A stretch of DNA of 16,181 nt from assembly GCA_000432735.1 (NCBI GenBank), contig FR887745.1:1-16181 (forward strand), given 5' to 3'. Of the stretch, positions 1-7,023 are shown one piece after another (position 1 is the first letter of the stretch; each line of letters opens with the position of its first letter). The stretch is from Bacteroides sp. CAG:443 (GTDB lineage: Bacteria; Bacteroidota; Bacteroidia; Bacteroidales; Bacteroidaceae). The notes beneath the pieces are model-generated. The model did not search any database. It saw nothing but the letters and a program-made list of their open reading frames with translations, and had not been told where the DNA came from. The position numbers and the translations under genes are program-made.

Positions 1-54
1 TAATCAGAATTCTGTTGCATTTGCAAGTTGAATTCAGCTTATTTAAGCAAGAGA

Positions 55-87
55 TTTGTAATATTTTAAGTTAATGGATTTAATTTT
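55..87 (+). promoter_or_regulatory. Weak candidate promoter for the META-domain lipoprotein gene
   Basis: A TTTG at 55-58 is followed, 21 bases later, by TAATTTTT at 80-87. This resembles the Bacteroides -33 TTTG / -7 TAnnTTTG pair with one mismatch. The downstream start codon is about 20 bases away. The region is very AT-rich, so a chance match is quite possible. A small inverted repeat (GCTTA, TT, TAAGC at 37-48) lies just upstream. Confidence 0.25.
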
Positions 88-107
88 TTAATATAAATAT
101 GACTGAT

Positions 108-920
108 ATGAAGACGAAGTTTTGGGGAGTAACTGCTGTTTGTACAGGAGCTTTGATGATGGCGATGACTGGATGCAGCAGTAGCAAGAACATGCCGAAG
201 ATAGATTTGGCAGGTGAGTGGAACATTGTGGCCGTAGATGGCGAAAAAATAAATACAAGTGATATGCCTTATATTGGTATGGATGTGGAAGCTAAGCGTA
301 TTTATGGTAATGCCGGATGTAATAATATGATGGGAACTTTGGTGTTGGATTCACTGAAGCCGGGCATCATTCATTTTACGCAAGTGGCTACATCTCGTAT
401 GATGTGTCCGGATATGGATATTGAGAATAAGGTGATTGGGGCATTGAATAAGGTGAACGGCTATGCGGAAACAGCAGATGGCGTGGCTTTGACCGATGCC
501 GATGGCAATACAGTCATCAGTTTGGAAAAACGGCAAGTTCCTGAAGTGTCTGTGAATGACCTGGCAGGTGAGTGGATCATTTCGTCGGTGAATGGTACAG
601 AATTGGGCAAACAGGAAAAAACTCCTTTCCTGGCATTCAACGTAGAGGAGAAAACGGTACATGGAAATGCCAGTTGTAACGTTGTAAACGGTGGGTTTAC
701 ACAAGAAGGCAACAAGGCTAATTCGCTGAAATTCTCTCAGATGATTTCTACCATGATGGCATGTCCGGATATGGATACGGAAAGAACGATTCTGGAGGCT
801 CTTAATAAAGTGGCAAGCTTTACGTTGAACGATGATAAATCATCTTTGTCATTGCTCGATGAAGGAGGAACAGAAGTGATGAAACTGACAAAGAACACTG
901 GCGATAAGTTGTCTGAGTAA
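108..920 (+). CDS. Lipoprotein with two tandem META (HslJ-like) domains
   Basis: Predicted cell-envelope lipoprotein. The in-frame ATG at 108 is preferred over the one at 99 because it gives a normal signal peptide: MKTK, a hydrophobic stretch, then a lipobox ending MTGC. The lipidated Cys would be residue 23 from this start (26 from the upstream ATG). Two META-like domains follow. Counted from the ATG at 99, each opens with DLAGEW (residues 36 and 154) and carries GNAGCNN or GNASCN (around 71 and 190) and MMCPDMD or MMACPDMD (around 101 and 219). Each repeat therefore keeps a Cys pair (74/103 and 193/222), plausibly a disulfide. META/HslJ proteins are linked to heat-induced outer-membrane and novobiocin phenotypes in E. 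coli, but the biochemical role is unknown. It appears to be a single-gene unit, closed by the terminator at 941-990. Confidence 0.85.
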   Translation: MKTKFWGVTAVCTGALMMAMTGCSSSKNMPKIDLAGEWNIVAVDGEKINTSDMPYIGMDVEAKRIYGNAGCNNMMGTLVLDSLKPGIIHFTQVATSRMMCPDMDIENKVIGALNKVNGYAETADGVALTDADGNTVISLEKRQVPEVSVNDLAGEWIISSVNGTELGKQEKTPFLAFNVEEKTVHGNASCNVVNGGFTQEGNKANSLKFSQMISTMMACPDMDTERTILEALNKVASFTLNDDKSSLSLLDEGGTEVMKLTKNTGDKLSE

Positions 921-940
921 TAATCGCTTTGTATAGAGAT

Positions 941-990
941 AAAACCGATGTTGTTTTCCGTAGAGGGAAAGAACATCGGTTTTTTATTTT
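941..990. terminator. Bidirectional intrinsic terminator between convergent genes
   Basis: The sequence AAAACCGATGTT (941-952) is the exact reverse complement of AACATCGGTTTT (972-983), giving a perfect 12-bp stem. A T-rich tail follows on the plus strand (to 990), and the A-run at 941-944 gives a T-run on the minus strand. It sits between the lipoprotein gene ending at 920 and the minus-strand gene ending at 1006, so it can stop both transcripts. Confidence 0.88.
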
Positions 991-1005
991 GGCTGGAGCA
1001 AATCT

Positions 1006-3765
1006 TTAGTTCATGCTGTTCAGTTCGTATTTCAGAGAAACCATGACATATCCTCTGAGCTGCTGTTCGTAGTACTCATAGAAGCCTGTAGCACCGGCGC
1101 TGCGCGTCAGACTCTTTCGCTGGTTCAAAATATCTGCCCAGTAAAGGGAGAGCTCAGCTCGTTTTTCTTTCAGGAATTTCCATGAAAGCTTGATGTTCCA
1201 TAATATTTCATTGTCATCGTTGCCCGAGATGCCTGTACCGTTACGGAAACGGTAATTGGCATCGGTCTGGAAAATGAAATCGCCGGGCAAGTTGGCGGAA
1301 GTTTCTAGTCCCAGTGTATAGACACGTGTATAAGTGTTCCGGTTCTGTAGCGAGTTTTTCGACTGGTAGAATGTCCATTTCCCGTTCAGATCGATGTTTC
1401 CCCACGAGGGCAGGTAAGACAATCTCAGGTCACTGTTCAGTCCGGTAGTATGTGTATTGCTTCGTTGAGGCATATTGTCTTCATAACCTTCGTTTATCAG
1501 ACTTACGTTCTGATTGAAGTTGCCGGACCCCATGACGTATATCCGGAACTGATTGAGCCGTTTGTCGTAGGAGGCATTCCCCGATAAGTACCAGTTTCCA
1601 TTGATGTTGACCGGAAACGTTTCCCTGCCTCCGGTTTCTGTATTATATAGGGTGGCACGTGTTACTGCGTTGATTTGCTGGTTCCAGTTCAGTCCTACCA
1701 TGACCCCCTTACGGAAATTGCTGAACATAGCATATATATAATGTGTATACGAAGCGTGAAGATTGGGATTGCTGCGAGTGACATTCAAAGGCGAACTGTA
1801 GTCGGTAGGTGCAATTAAGTCGCGCAACGCAGGCTGTGAGGTGCTGCCGTTGTAGCTGATCATGCCATAGTTATCGCCGCTCCGGTAGGTAATGGTCAGA
1901 TTGGGTCTCCATTCCAGTGAGTTGATCGTTGTATCGGCCAGCTGGCTGCCTGTACTTTCTTCGATGGTGCGCTTCTGAATAGTAGCGGTCAGTGCGCTTC
2001 GCACTCCCCACACTTCACCATTGTATGTGAACAATACGGAGAGATTTTGTCCCGTCGTCCGGCTGTTGCTGCGACTGGTCAGGCTGTCGATATTGTTTGA
2101 TTCATAACCTCCAGGCAATGTTCCGAAAGGCATATCCGAAACCTCCCAAGGACTTAAATCGTAGGTATTGCTATTCAGCCTCTCTTTGTTGCTGTTGAAG
2201 CCATAGGAGAACTGCAAGCGTGACTTTTCAGTCAGTACCTGTGTATATGCCAGATTTAGTGTATACTGCTGTTCCTTGCCTGGCGTGTGCTGATACTGGT
2301 TACGGTACAGTACAGAATCTTTTCCAGTCAAGTTTTGCAACCGATAGTAATCCGTGGATGACAAGGTATAATATTTCGTATTGTCCGTTTGCTGATAAGT
2401 AGAAAAATTCAGGCTGATATTGTTCCCTTTTTTATTCAGCTTTCGGATAAGGCTCGTACTGAAGTTGTAATTGATATTCCGGCCCTGCGTCTGTGATTGA
2501 CTCCTGCTGTCGTTGATGCGGGTGGCCGGGTCAGTTTGTTCAAACTGGGCAAACGGGCGTTGTGTGTCGACTTCCGGATTGGTGTCGAATGTAGCTTCCC
2601 GATTCTGGCTGTTGCTTTTGTTGTTGTTGGAGTTGACGGTTCCGGAAAAATTGAAAGTTGTCTTGTCATCTATCTTCCAGGTAACGTCCGCACTTCCGTT
2701 TATCCGGTTGCTTTTGCTTCGGCTGCTGGACTCGGAGATAGCATACTGGTTGGCAGTGGTCATGTATTGTTCACTATAGGAACTCGATTCACTGCCGTTC
2801 CGGTCGTTCGAATAACTGAGATTTCCTGAAACCTCTATTTTATCTTTTACTTTAGTGATGCTGACTCCTGCGGTATTTGATATATTTCCTTCGTAAGGCG
2901 TAGTAGAGTAACGGTTGGTAGACTGTCCGTTGACCATAAAATTATCACCGCTTTCATTGAAACGCATGATTTTCCCGTTGATGTCACGCCTCTTGTGCGT
3001 ACCATATCCGGCTTCGGCAGATAAGAGCAGTGCATTGTTGACTTCCTTTTTGGTCTGAAGGTCGAGTACATAATTCTTTTCTGTCGATTTGATGCCTGTA
3101 GCTTCTTCCTCTTTGGTCGGCTTGTCGTATACTTTCAACTGGCTGATGAATTTGGCAGGAAGGTTTTCCAGTACAACCTGCTGGTTGCCTTTAAAGAAAT
3201 CTTTCCCGTTGACAGTAATTTCCTTTATCGTATGACCGTTGTACGTGATTGTCTGGTCTTTAGAATCGTACGTCAGTCCCGGAATACGCTTGACCAGCTC
3301 TTCCAGATAAGCCCCTTCGGGAGTAGGGTAGGCACCGGCGTTGTAAATGGTGGTATCTCCCTTTTGCTCCATGGGTTTCAGCGGGGCTGTTACAACAATT
3401 TCTTTCAGATGTAACGGGTTGTCTTTTAGCTTGATGGTGCCCAACTGTATGGTGTCTGGCTTTGATGGTAGAGACTGATATACGGACGTACATCCCGTGT
3501 ACGATACCTTTATCAGGTAGCGGACTGTCGGCTTTCGCAAAAATGAGAAGATAAACTTTCCTTGTTCATCGCTTACCGTTCCCTGTGTAAAAGTGGAATC
3601 GGGCAATTGCATCAAACTGATGTTGGCATATGGCAAAATATCGGCTTTCTGGGAAGTGCCGGATAGAGCGACACGCCCTTTTACTACTTGTTTTTGTGCA
3701 GAAATGCCCAAAGGAAACGCCAGCAGTAACATTATACTTACTATAAACAAGTTCCGTTTTTTCAT
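1006..3765 (-). CDS. Outer-membrane beta-barrel protein with CarboxypepD_reg-like N-terminal domain
   Basis: A large outer-membrane protein of about 920 residues. The ATG at 3765 gives a classic signal peptide (MKKRN, hydrophobic core, cleavage after GISA before Q). The longer reading begins with GTG at 3774 and adds only three residues. After the signal comes a CarboxypepD_reg-like beta-sandwich (about residues 30-115: VKGRVAL, PYANISLMQ, TVSDEQGKFIFSF). A plug-like segment follows (about 120-220: LKEIVVTAPLKP, then LVKRIPGLTYD and ITVNGKDFFKG). The remaining 680 or so residues are alternating, Tyr/Asn/Ser-rich strands typical of a TonB-receptor-like barrel (OMP_b-brl_3 type). No SusD-like partner or regulator lies beside it, so a polysaccharide-utilisation role is not supported and the substrate is unknown. 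It is transcribed towards the shared terminator at 941-990. Confidence 0.87.
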   Translation of the reverse strand: MKKRNLFIVSIMLLLAFPLGISAQKQVVKGRVALSGTSQKADILPYANISLMQLPDSTFTQGTVSDEQGKFIFSFLRKPTVRYLIKVSYTGCTSVYQSLPSKPDTIQLGTIKLKDNPLHLKEIVVTAPLKPMEQKGDTTIYNAGAYPTPEGAYLEELVKRIPGLTYDSKDQTITYNGHTIKEITVNGKDFFKGNQQVVLENLPAKFISQLKVYDKPTKEEEATGIKSTEKNYVLDLQTKKEVNNALLLSAEAGYGTHKRRDINGKIMRFNESGDNFMVNGQSTNRYSTTPYEGNISNTAGVSITKVKDKIEVSGNLSYSNDRNGSESSSYSEQYMTTANQYAISESSSRSKSNRINGSADVTWKIDDKTTFNFSGTVNSNNNKSNSQNREATFDTNPEVDTQRPFAQFEQTDPATRINDSRSQSQTQGRNINYNFSTSLIRKLNKKGNNISLNFSTYQQTDNTKYYTLSSTDYYRLQNLTGKDSVLYRNQYQHTPGKEQQYTLNLAYTQVLTEKSRLQFSYGFNSNKERLNSNTYDLSPWEVSDMPFGTLPGGYESNNIDSLTSRSNSRTTGQNLSVLFTYNGEVWGVRSALTATIQKRTIEESTGSQLADTTINSLEWRPNLTITYRSGDNYGMISYNGSTSQPALRDLIAPTDYSSPLNVTRSNPNLHASYTHYIYAMFSNFRKGVMVGLNWNQQINAVTRATLYNTETGGRETFPVNINGNWYLSGNASYDKRLNQFRIYVMGSGNFNQNVSLINEGYEDNMPQRSNTHTTGLNSDLRLSYLPSWGNIDLNGKWTFYQSKNSLQNRNTYTRVYTLGLETSANLPGDFIFQTDANYRFRNGTGISGNDDNEILWNIKLSWKFLKEKRAELSLYWADILNQRKSLTRSAGATGFYEYYEQQLRGYVMVSLKYELNSMN

Positions 3766-4010
3766 TGCAGACACAAATGTAAGAAAATACTTTTCAAAGT
3801 CTTATTCAGACAACATAGATATAGGAGTTTTAACTATTAGGCTCTATTTTTAATAAACGCTCATTTCGTGGCGAGGCAGTTGCTGGACGTTTTAAGCTTG
3901 TGCTGGCTGATCCGAAAAAGGAATGCAAACTGAAGTGCTTATATATAATAAGGAGAAACAGACCGATTGTTTCGATCTTTCAAAAAAATAACGAGAATCG
4001 TTGGCCGGTT

Positions 4011-4063
4011 TTTGTACAGAAACCGGATGTCTTTGTACAAAAAACAAAAACTTTTGTACAAAA
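4011..4063. repeat. Three TTTGTACA-type palindromes at exactly 21-base spacing
   Basis: Three near-identical palindromic sites built on TTTTGTACAAAA have their GTAC centres at 4014-4017, 4035-4038 and 4056-4059, a constant period of 21 bases (two helical turns). The third is a perfect 12-base palindrome (4052-4063); the first has one mismatch (ACAG). They lie in the 561-base non-coding stretch 3766-4326, about 260-315 bases before dnaK. Read as protein, the plus strand would give FVQK three times in a heptad spacing, but the GTG-initiated frame (3900-4178) has no other protein-like feature. A multi-site operator or a dispersed repeat is more likely. Confidence 0.75.
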
Positions 4064-4080
4064 GCAGATTGGAACCTGCG

Positions 4081-4125
4081 GATATTCTTTATGCTTTCTC
4101 CTCGTGTGCCAGAGAATATCTGGCA
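4081..4125. repeat. Overlapping, mutually exclusive inverted repeats upstream of dnaK
   Basis: GATATTCT (4081-4088) pairs with AGAATATC (4113-4120). The second arm overlaps another hairpin, TGCCAGA (4107-4113) with TCTGGCA (4119-4125), which has a 5-base loop. The two stems cannot form at once. Neither is followed by a T-run, so neither looks like a terminator. The function is unknown, and the site lies upstream of the likely dnaK transcription start. Confidence 0.45.
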
Positions 4126-4203
4126 TAGATTCGGAAGAAACTGCCGAAACGGATGATGTCATGCCATTTTATCTGTAAATTTTGGCGGAGAGCTTGCCGG
4201 GGC

Positions 4204-4255
4204 TGTCAGGCTTTTCTGACAAATTGTCGTTTTTGCTTTTTGGCACACCATTTGT
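4204..4255 (+). promoter_or_regulatory. Candidate dnaK promoter (sigma-54-like) with TGTCA/TGACA dyads
   Basis: TGGCAC at 4241-4246 followed by TTTGT at 4251-4255 keeps GG, ten bases, GT. This is one base off the GG-N10-GC rule of -24/-12 promoters. Transcription would start near 4267, giving a leader of about 60 bases before the dnaK ATG. Just upstream, TGTCAG (4204-4209) faces CTGACA (4216-4221), and GACAA/TTGTC (4218-4222 and 4224-4228) overlaps the second arm. These look like operator half-sites for a stress regulator. No TAnnTTTG element was found here. The sigma factor assignment is an inference. Confidence 0.45.
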
Positions 4256-4326
4256 CTTAAATAGGGCGTAATGCTTCGGCATTACAGAGTAAACTTGAAT
4301 AAAAAATAAATAAAATAGATACAATT

Positions 4327-6255
4327 ATGGGAAAGATTATTGGTATTGACTTAGGAACAACAAACTCATGTGTTGCAGTATTCGAAGGTAACGAACCGGT
4401 GGTAATTGCCAACAGCGAAGGTAAACGTACCACTCCTTCAGTAGTAGGTTTCGTAGACGGCGGTGAACGTAAGGTAGGTGATCCTGCTAAACGTCAGGCT
4501 ATCACAAACCCGAAACGTACGGTATATTCTATCAAACGTTTCATGGGTGAAACTTACGATCAGGTTCAGAAAGAAATTGCACGTGTACCTTACTCAGTAG
4601 TAAGAGGCGATAATAATACTCCGCGTGTAGACATCGACGGACGTCTGTATACTCCGCAGGAAATCTCAGCAATGATTCTTCAGAAAATGAAAAAGACAGC
4701 CGAAGATTATCTGGGACAGGAAGTTACAGAAGCTGTCATCACCGTTCCGGCATACTTCTCAGATTCTCAGCGTCAGGCTACTAAGGAAGCTGGTCAGATT
4801 GCAGGTCTGGATGTAAAACGTATTGTGAACGAACCGACTGCTGCCGCTCTGGCTTACGGTGTCGACAAATCTAACAAGGATATGAAGGTTGCCGTATTTG
4901 ACCTTGGTGGTGGTACATTCGATATCTCTATCCTGGAATTCGGTGGCGGTGTATTCGAAGTTTTGTCAACTAACGGTGATACTCACCTGGGTGGTGATGA
5001 TTTCGACCAGGTTATCATCGACTGGTTGGTACAGGAATTCAAGAATGATGAAGGTGCTGACTTGACAACTGATCCGATGGCTATGCAGCGTTTGAAAGAG
5101 GCTGCTGAAAAAGCTAAGATTGAATTGTCTTCTTCTACATCAACTGAAATCAACTTGCCGTACATCATGCCGGTAGCCGGTGTTCCTAAACACTTGGTTA
5201 AGACATTGACTCGTGCTAAATTCGAAGCTTTGGCTCACAACTTGATTCAAGCTTGTCTTGAACCATGTAAGAAAGCCATGAGCGATGCTGGTTTGAACAA
5301 CGCAGATATTGATGAAGTCATCTTGGTTGGTGGTTCTTCACGTATCCCGGCTGTACAGAAACTGGTTGAAGACTTCTTCGGCAAAGTTCCTTCTAAGGGT
5401 GTAAATCCGGATGAAGTAGTAGCCGTAGGTGCTTGTATCCAGGGTGCCGTATTGAACAAAGAAGCGGGTGTAGGCAACATCGTATTGCTGGATGTTACGC
5501 CGTTGACATTGGGTATTGAAACAATGGGTGGTGTAATGACCAAGTTGATCGATGCCAACACGACTATTCCGTGCAAGAAGAGTGAAGTCTTCTCTACTGC
5601 GGCTGATAACCAGACAGAAGTTACTATCCACGTATTGCAGGGTGAACGTCCGATGGCTGCTCAGAACAAGTCAATTGGTCAGTTCAACTTGACAGGTATC
5701 GCTCCGGCTCGTCGTGGTGTTCCTCAGATTGAGGTAACCTTCGATATCGATGCAAACGGTATCTTGAAAGTTTCTGCTAAGGATAAGGCAACTGGTAAGG
5801 AACAGGCTATCCGTATCGAAGCTTCATCTGGCTTGAGCAAGGAAGAGATCGAGCGTATGAAAGCTGAAGCAGAAGCTAACGCTGAAGCTGATAAGAAAGA
5901 AAAGGAACGTATCGATAAGCTGAATCAGGCCGACAGCTTGATCTTCACTACTGAAAATCAGTTGAAAGACCTTGGCGATAAGATTCCGGCTGACAAGAAG
6001 GCTCCTATCGAAGCTGCTCTCCAGAAACTGAAAGATGCTCACAAGGCTCAGGATTTGGCTGGTATCGATGCTGCAAGCGCTGAATTGCAGACAGCTTTCC
6101 AGGCTGCAAGTGCTGAAATGTACGCTCAGACAGGTGCACAGGGCGGTGCTCAGGCTGGTCCTAATGCAGGTCAGGCAAACGGCAATGCAGGTCAGGGTTC
6201 AAGCAATAAGAACAATGACAATGTACAGGATGCTGACTTCGAGGAAGTGAAATAA
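4327..6255 (+). CDS. dnaK: Molecular chaperone DnaK (Hsp70)
   Basis: A full-length cytosolic Hsp70 of 642 residues, which folds and disaggregates proteins in an ATP-driven cycle with DnaJ and GrpE. The ATPase domain opens with IGIDLGTTNSCVAVFEG (residues 5-21) and includes NEPTAAALAYG, VFDLGGGTFDIS and VILVGGSSRIPAVQ. The conserved interdomain linker is at about 385-393 (VLLDVTPLTLGIET region). The substrate-binding beta domain and helical lid follow. The C-terminal tail is Gly/Gln/Asn-rich and ends in DADFEEVK. Length and motifs are typical for Bacteroidales. No grpE or dnaJ is adjacent, so the gene appears to stand alone between the dyad-rich promoter region and the terminator at 6291. Its codon use looks like that of a highly expressed gene. 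Confidence 0.99.
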   Translation: MGKIIGIDLGTTNSCVAVFEGNEPVVIANSEGKRTTPSVVGFVDGGERKVGDPAKRQAITNPKRTVYSIKRFMGETYDQVQKEIARVPYSVVRGDNNTPRVDIDGRLYTPQEISAMILQKMKKTAEDYLGQEVTEAVITVPAYFSDSQRQATKEAGQIAGLDVKRIVNEPTAAALAYGVDKSNKDMKVAVFDLGGGTFDISILEFGGGVFEVLSTNGDTHLGGDDFDQVIIDWLVQEFKNDEGADLTTDPMAMQRLKEAAEKAKIELSSSTSTEINLPYIMPVAGVPKHLVKTLTRAKFEALAHNLIQACLEPCKKAMSDAGLNNADIDEVILVGGSSRIPAVQKLVEDFFGKVPSKGVNPDEVVAVGACIQGAVLNKEAGVGNIVLLDVTPLTLGIETMGGVMTKLIDANTTIPCKKSEVFSTAADNQTEVTIHVLQGERPMAAQNKSIGQFNLTGIAPARRGVPQIEVTFDIDANGILKVSAKDKATGKEQAIRIEASSGLSKEEIERMKAEAEANAEADKKEKERIDKLNQADSLIFTTENQLKDLGDKIPADKKAPIEAALQKLKDAHKAQDLAGIDAASAELQTAFQAASAEMYAQTGAQGGAQAGPNAGQANGNAGQGSSNKNNDNVQDADFEEVK

Positions 6256-6290
6256 GCACATAGAGAAATAAGAATACAATATCAAATGGA

Positions 6291-6330
6291 AAGCGTGTAG
6301 CTCAATGAGTTACACGCTTTTCTTGTTTTT
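6291..6330 (+). terminator. dnaK intrinsic terminator
   Basis: AAGCGTGTA (6291-6299) pairs perfectly with TACACGCTT (6311-6319). A G-T wobble and CTC/GAG extend the stem to 13 pairs with a 3-base loop (AAT). A T-rich tail runs to 6330. This is likely the last host feature before the mobile element. Confidence 0.9.
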
Positions 6331-6359
6331 GGCCGTACACAATAATATTGCTATCTTTG
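6328..6359 (+). promoter_or_regulatory. Strong Bacteroides-type promoter for the HTH-integrase operon
   Basis: TTTG (6328-6331) and TATCTTTG (6352-6359) match the -33 TTTG and -7 TAnnTTTG elements exactly, with a 20-base spacer inside the expected 19-21. Transcription would start around 6364-6367, about 90 bases before the HTH regulator at 6457. The -33 element falls in the T-tail of the dnaK terminator, so promoter and junction may be built partly from host DNA. Confidence 0.7.
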
Positions 6360-6400
6360 CGTTATTATTATAAACATCTGTACCTTATTTGTACCTGTAA
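6351..6400. other. Candidate attachment-site region with 11-base-period TGTACCT repeats
   Basis: TATCTTTGC (6352-6360) matches nine of ten positions of GTANNTTTGC, the core recognised by the CTnDOT integrase (the first base is C, not G). Close by, TGTACCT occurs twice in direct repeat (6379-6385 and 6390-6396) with an 11-base period. Small direct repeats next to an integrase gene are typical of recombinase or accessory-protein binding sites. Which element is the crossover point cannot be decided here. Confidence 0.4.
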
Positions 6401-6412
6401 GAAAAAGTAGAT

Positions 6413-6466
6413 ATGATGAGAAGAATAGATATTAAGAACTACAAAATGAATGAATTATGGCAGTAG
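6413..6466 (+). CDS. Possible 17-codon leader peptide overlapping the HTH regulator start
   Basis: A short open frame starts with two consecutive ATGs (6413, 6416), encodes MMRRIDIKNYKMNELWQ and stops with TAG at 6464-6466. It lies within the transcript predicted from the 6328-6359 promoter and overlaps the regulator's ATG (6457-6459) out of frame. It could couple or modulate translation of the regulator. An open frame of this length can easily occur by chance, so support is weak. Confidence 0.2.
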   Translation: MMRRIDIKNYKMNELWQ

Positions 6467-7023
6467 CAAAGTATAAGATAGTACGGAAATGTCCTGTGTG
6501 CGGAGAAGAGTTCTTCGCAAGGACTTTGGAGTCCTGGTATTGTTCACCCAAATGCTCCAAGGTGGCGTGGAAGCGTAAGCATGATGAAGAAAAACGCCAA
6601 CTTGAACTGGACAAGATTGTAAGCAATATGCCCAAGTCTAAAGAGTATATCAGCATAACGGAAGCGTATGCTATGTTTGGTGCAAGCCGCTCAACCATTT
6701 ATAGGCTCATCTACATGAAAAAGATTTCCTTCATTGAGCCAGAGAAAGGAATACGACTTGTATGCAAAGGAGAACTAATGAATCTGTTTCCGTTAAGACA
6801 GTCTCCGCTTGACACCAAGCCAAGGAAACCAGTTACCATGTACCGCATGGAACCAGAGGATTGCTATACAATAGGTGAGATTTCCAAGAAATTTCATCTG
6901 GATGACAGCACCGTGTATGCTCATATACGAAAATACTCAATACCGACCCGGCAAATCGGTAATTATGTGTATGCTCACAAGGAATCAATAGACAAACTTT
7001 ATAAAGATATAAAACCATTATGA
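6457..7023 (+). CDS. Helix-turn-helix regulator with N-terminal zinc ribbon and two HTH modules
   Basis: A 188-residue DNA-binding protein. The N-terminus carries a four-Cys zinc knuckle (C12, C15, C29, C33: CPVCGEEF, then YCSPKCSK). A charged linker leads to a first HTH_17/MerR-type module (about residues 65-115: ISITEAYAMFGASRSTIYRLI). A second follows (about 135-185: YTIGEISKKFHLDDSTVYAHI, ending in the wing-like NYVYAHKESIDKLY). Its stop overlaps the integrase ATG by four bases (ATGA), so the two are translationally coupled. The position suggests control of integration/excision, or a recombination directionality factor acting with the recombinase. Transcription is likely from the 6328-6359 promoter. 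Confidence 0.8.
   Translation: MAVAKYKIVRKCPVCGEEFFARTLESWYCSPKCSKVAWKRKHDEEKRQLELDKIVSNMPKSKEYISITEAYAMFGASRSTIYRLIYMKKISFIEPEKGIRLVCKGELMNLFPLRQSPLDTKPRKPVTMYRMEPEDCYTIGEISKKFHLDDSTVYAHIRKYSIPTRQIGNYVYAHKESIDKLYKDIKPL

Noticed and set aside
2436..2829. Several overlapping open frames on both strands inside the outer-membrane protein gene
   Set aside because: They are out-of-frame shadows of a long gene with clear signal peptide, plug and barrel features. None has a domain or promoter of its own.
1006..3765. SusC-type polysaccharide-utilisation locus
   Set aside because: There is no SusD-like gene, glycoside hydrolase or sensor nearby, and the N-terminal layout fits the single-gene OMP_b-brl_3 type better.
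3774..3781. TACATTTG on the minus strand as the promoter of the outer-membrane protein gene
   Set aside because: It matches TAnnTTTG but sits only 8 bases before the ATG and has no TTTG at the right distance, so the mRNA would have almost no leader. A chance match is more likely.
3900..4178. Open frame of 92 codons between the outer-membrane protein gene and dnaK
   Set aside because: It starts with GTG, has no recognisable domain, and its only notable feature (FVQK heptads) is explained by the palindromic DNA repeats. It runs into the dnaK control region.
6256..6456. tRNA gene as the integration target after dnaK
   Set aside because: No cloverleaf or T-loop (GTTCRA) sequence was found between the dnaK stop and the HTH gene.
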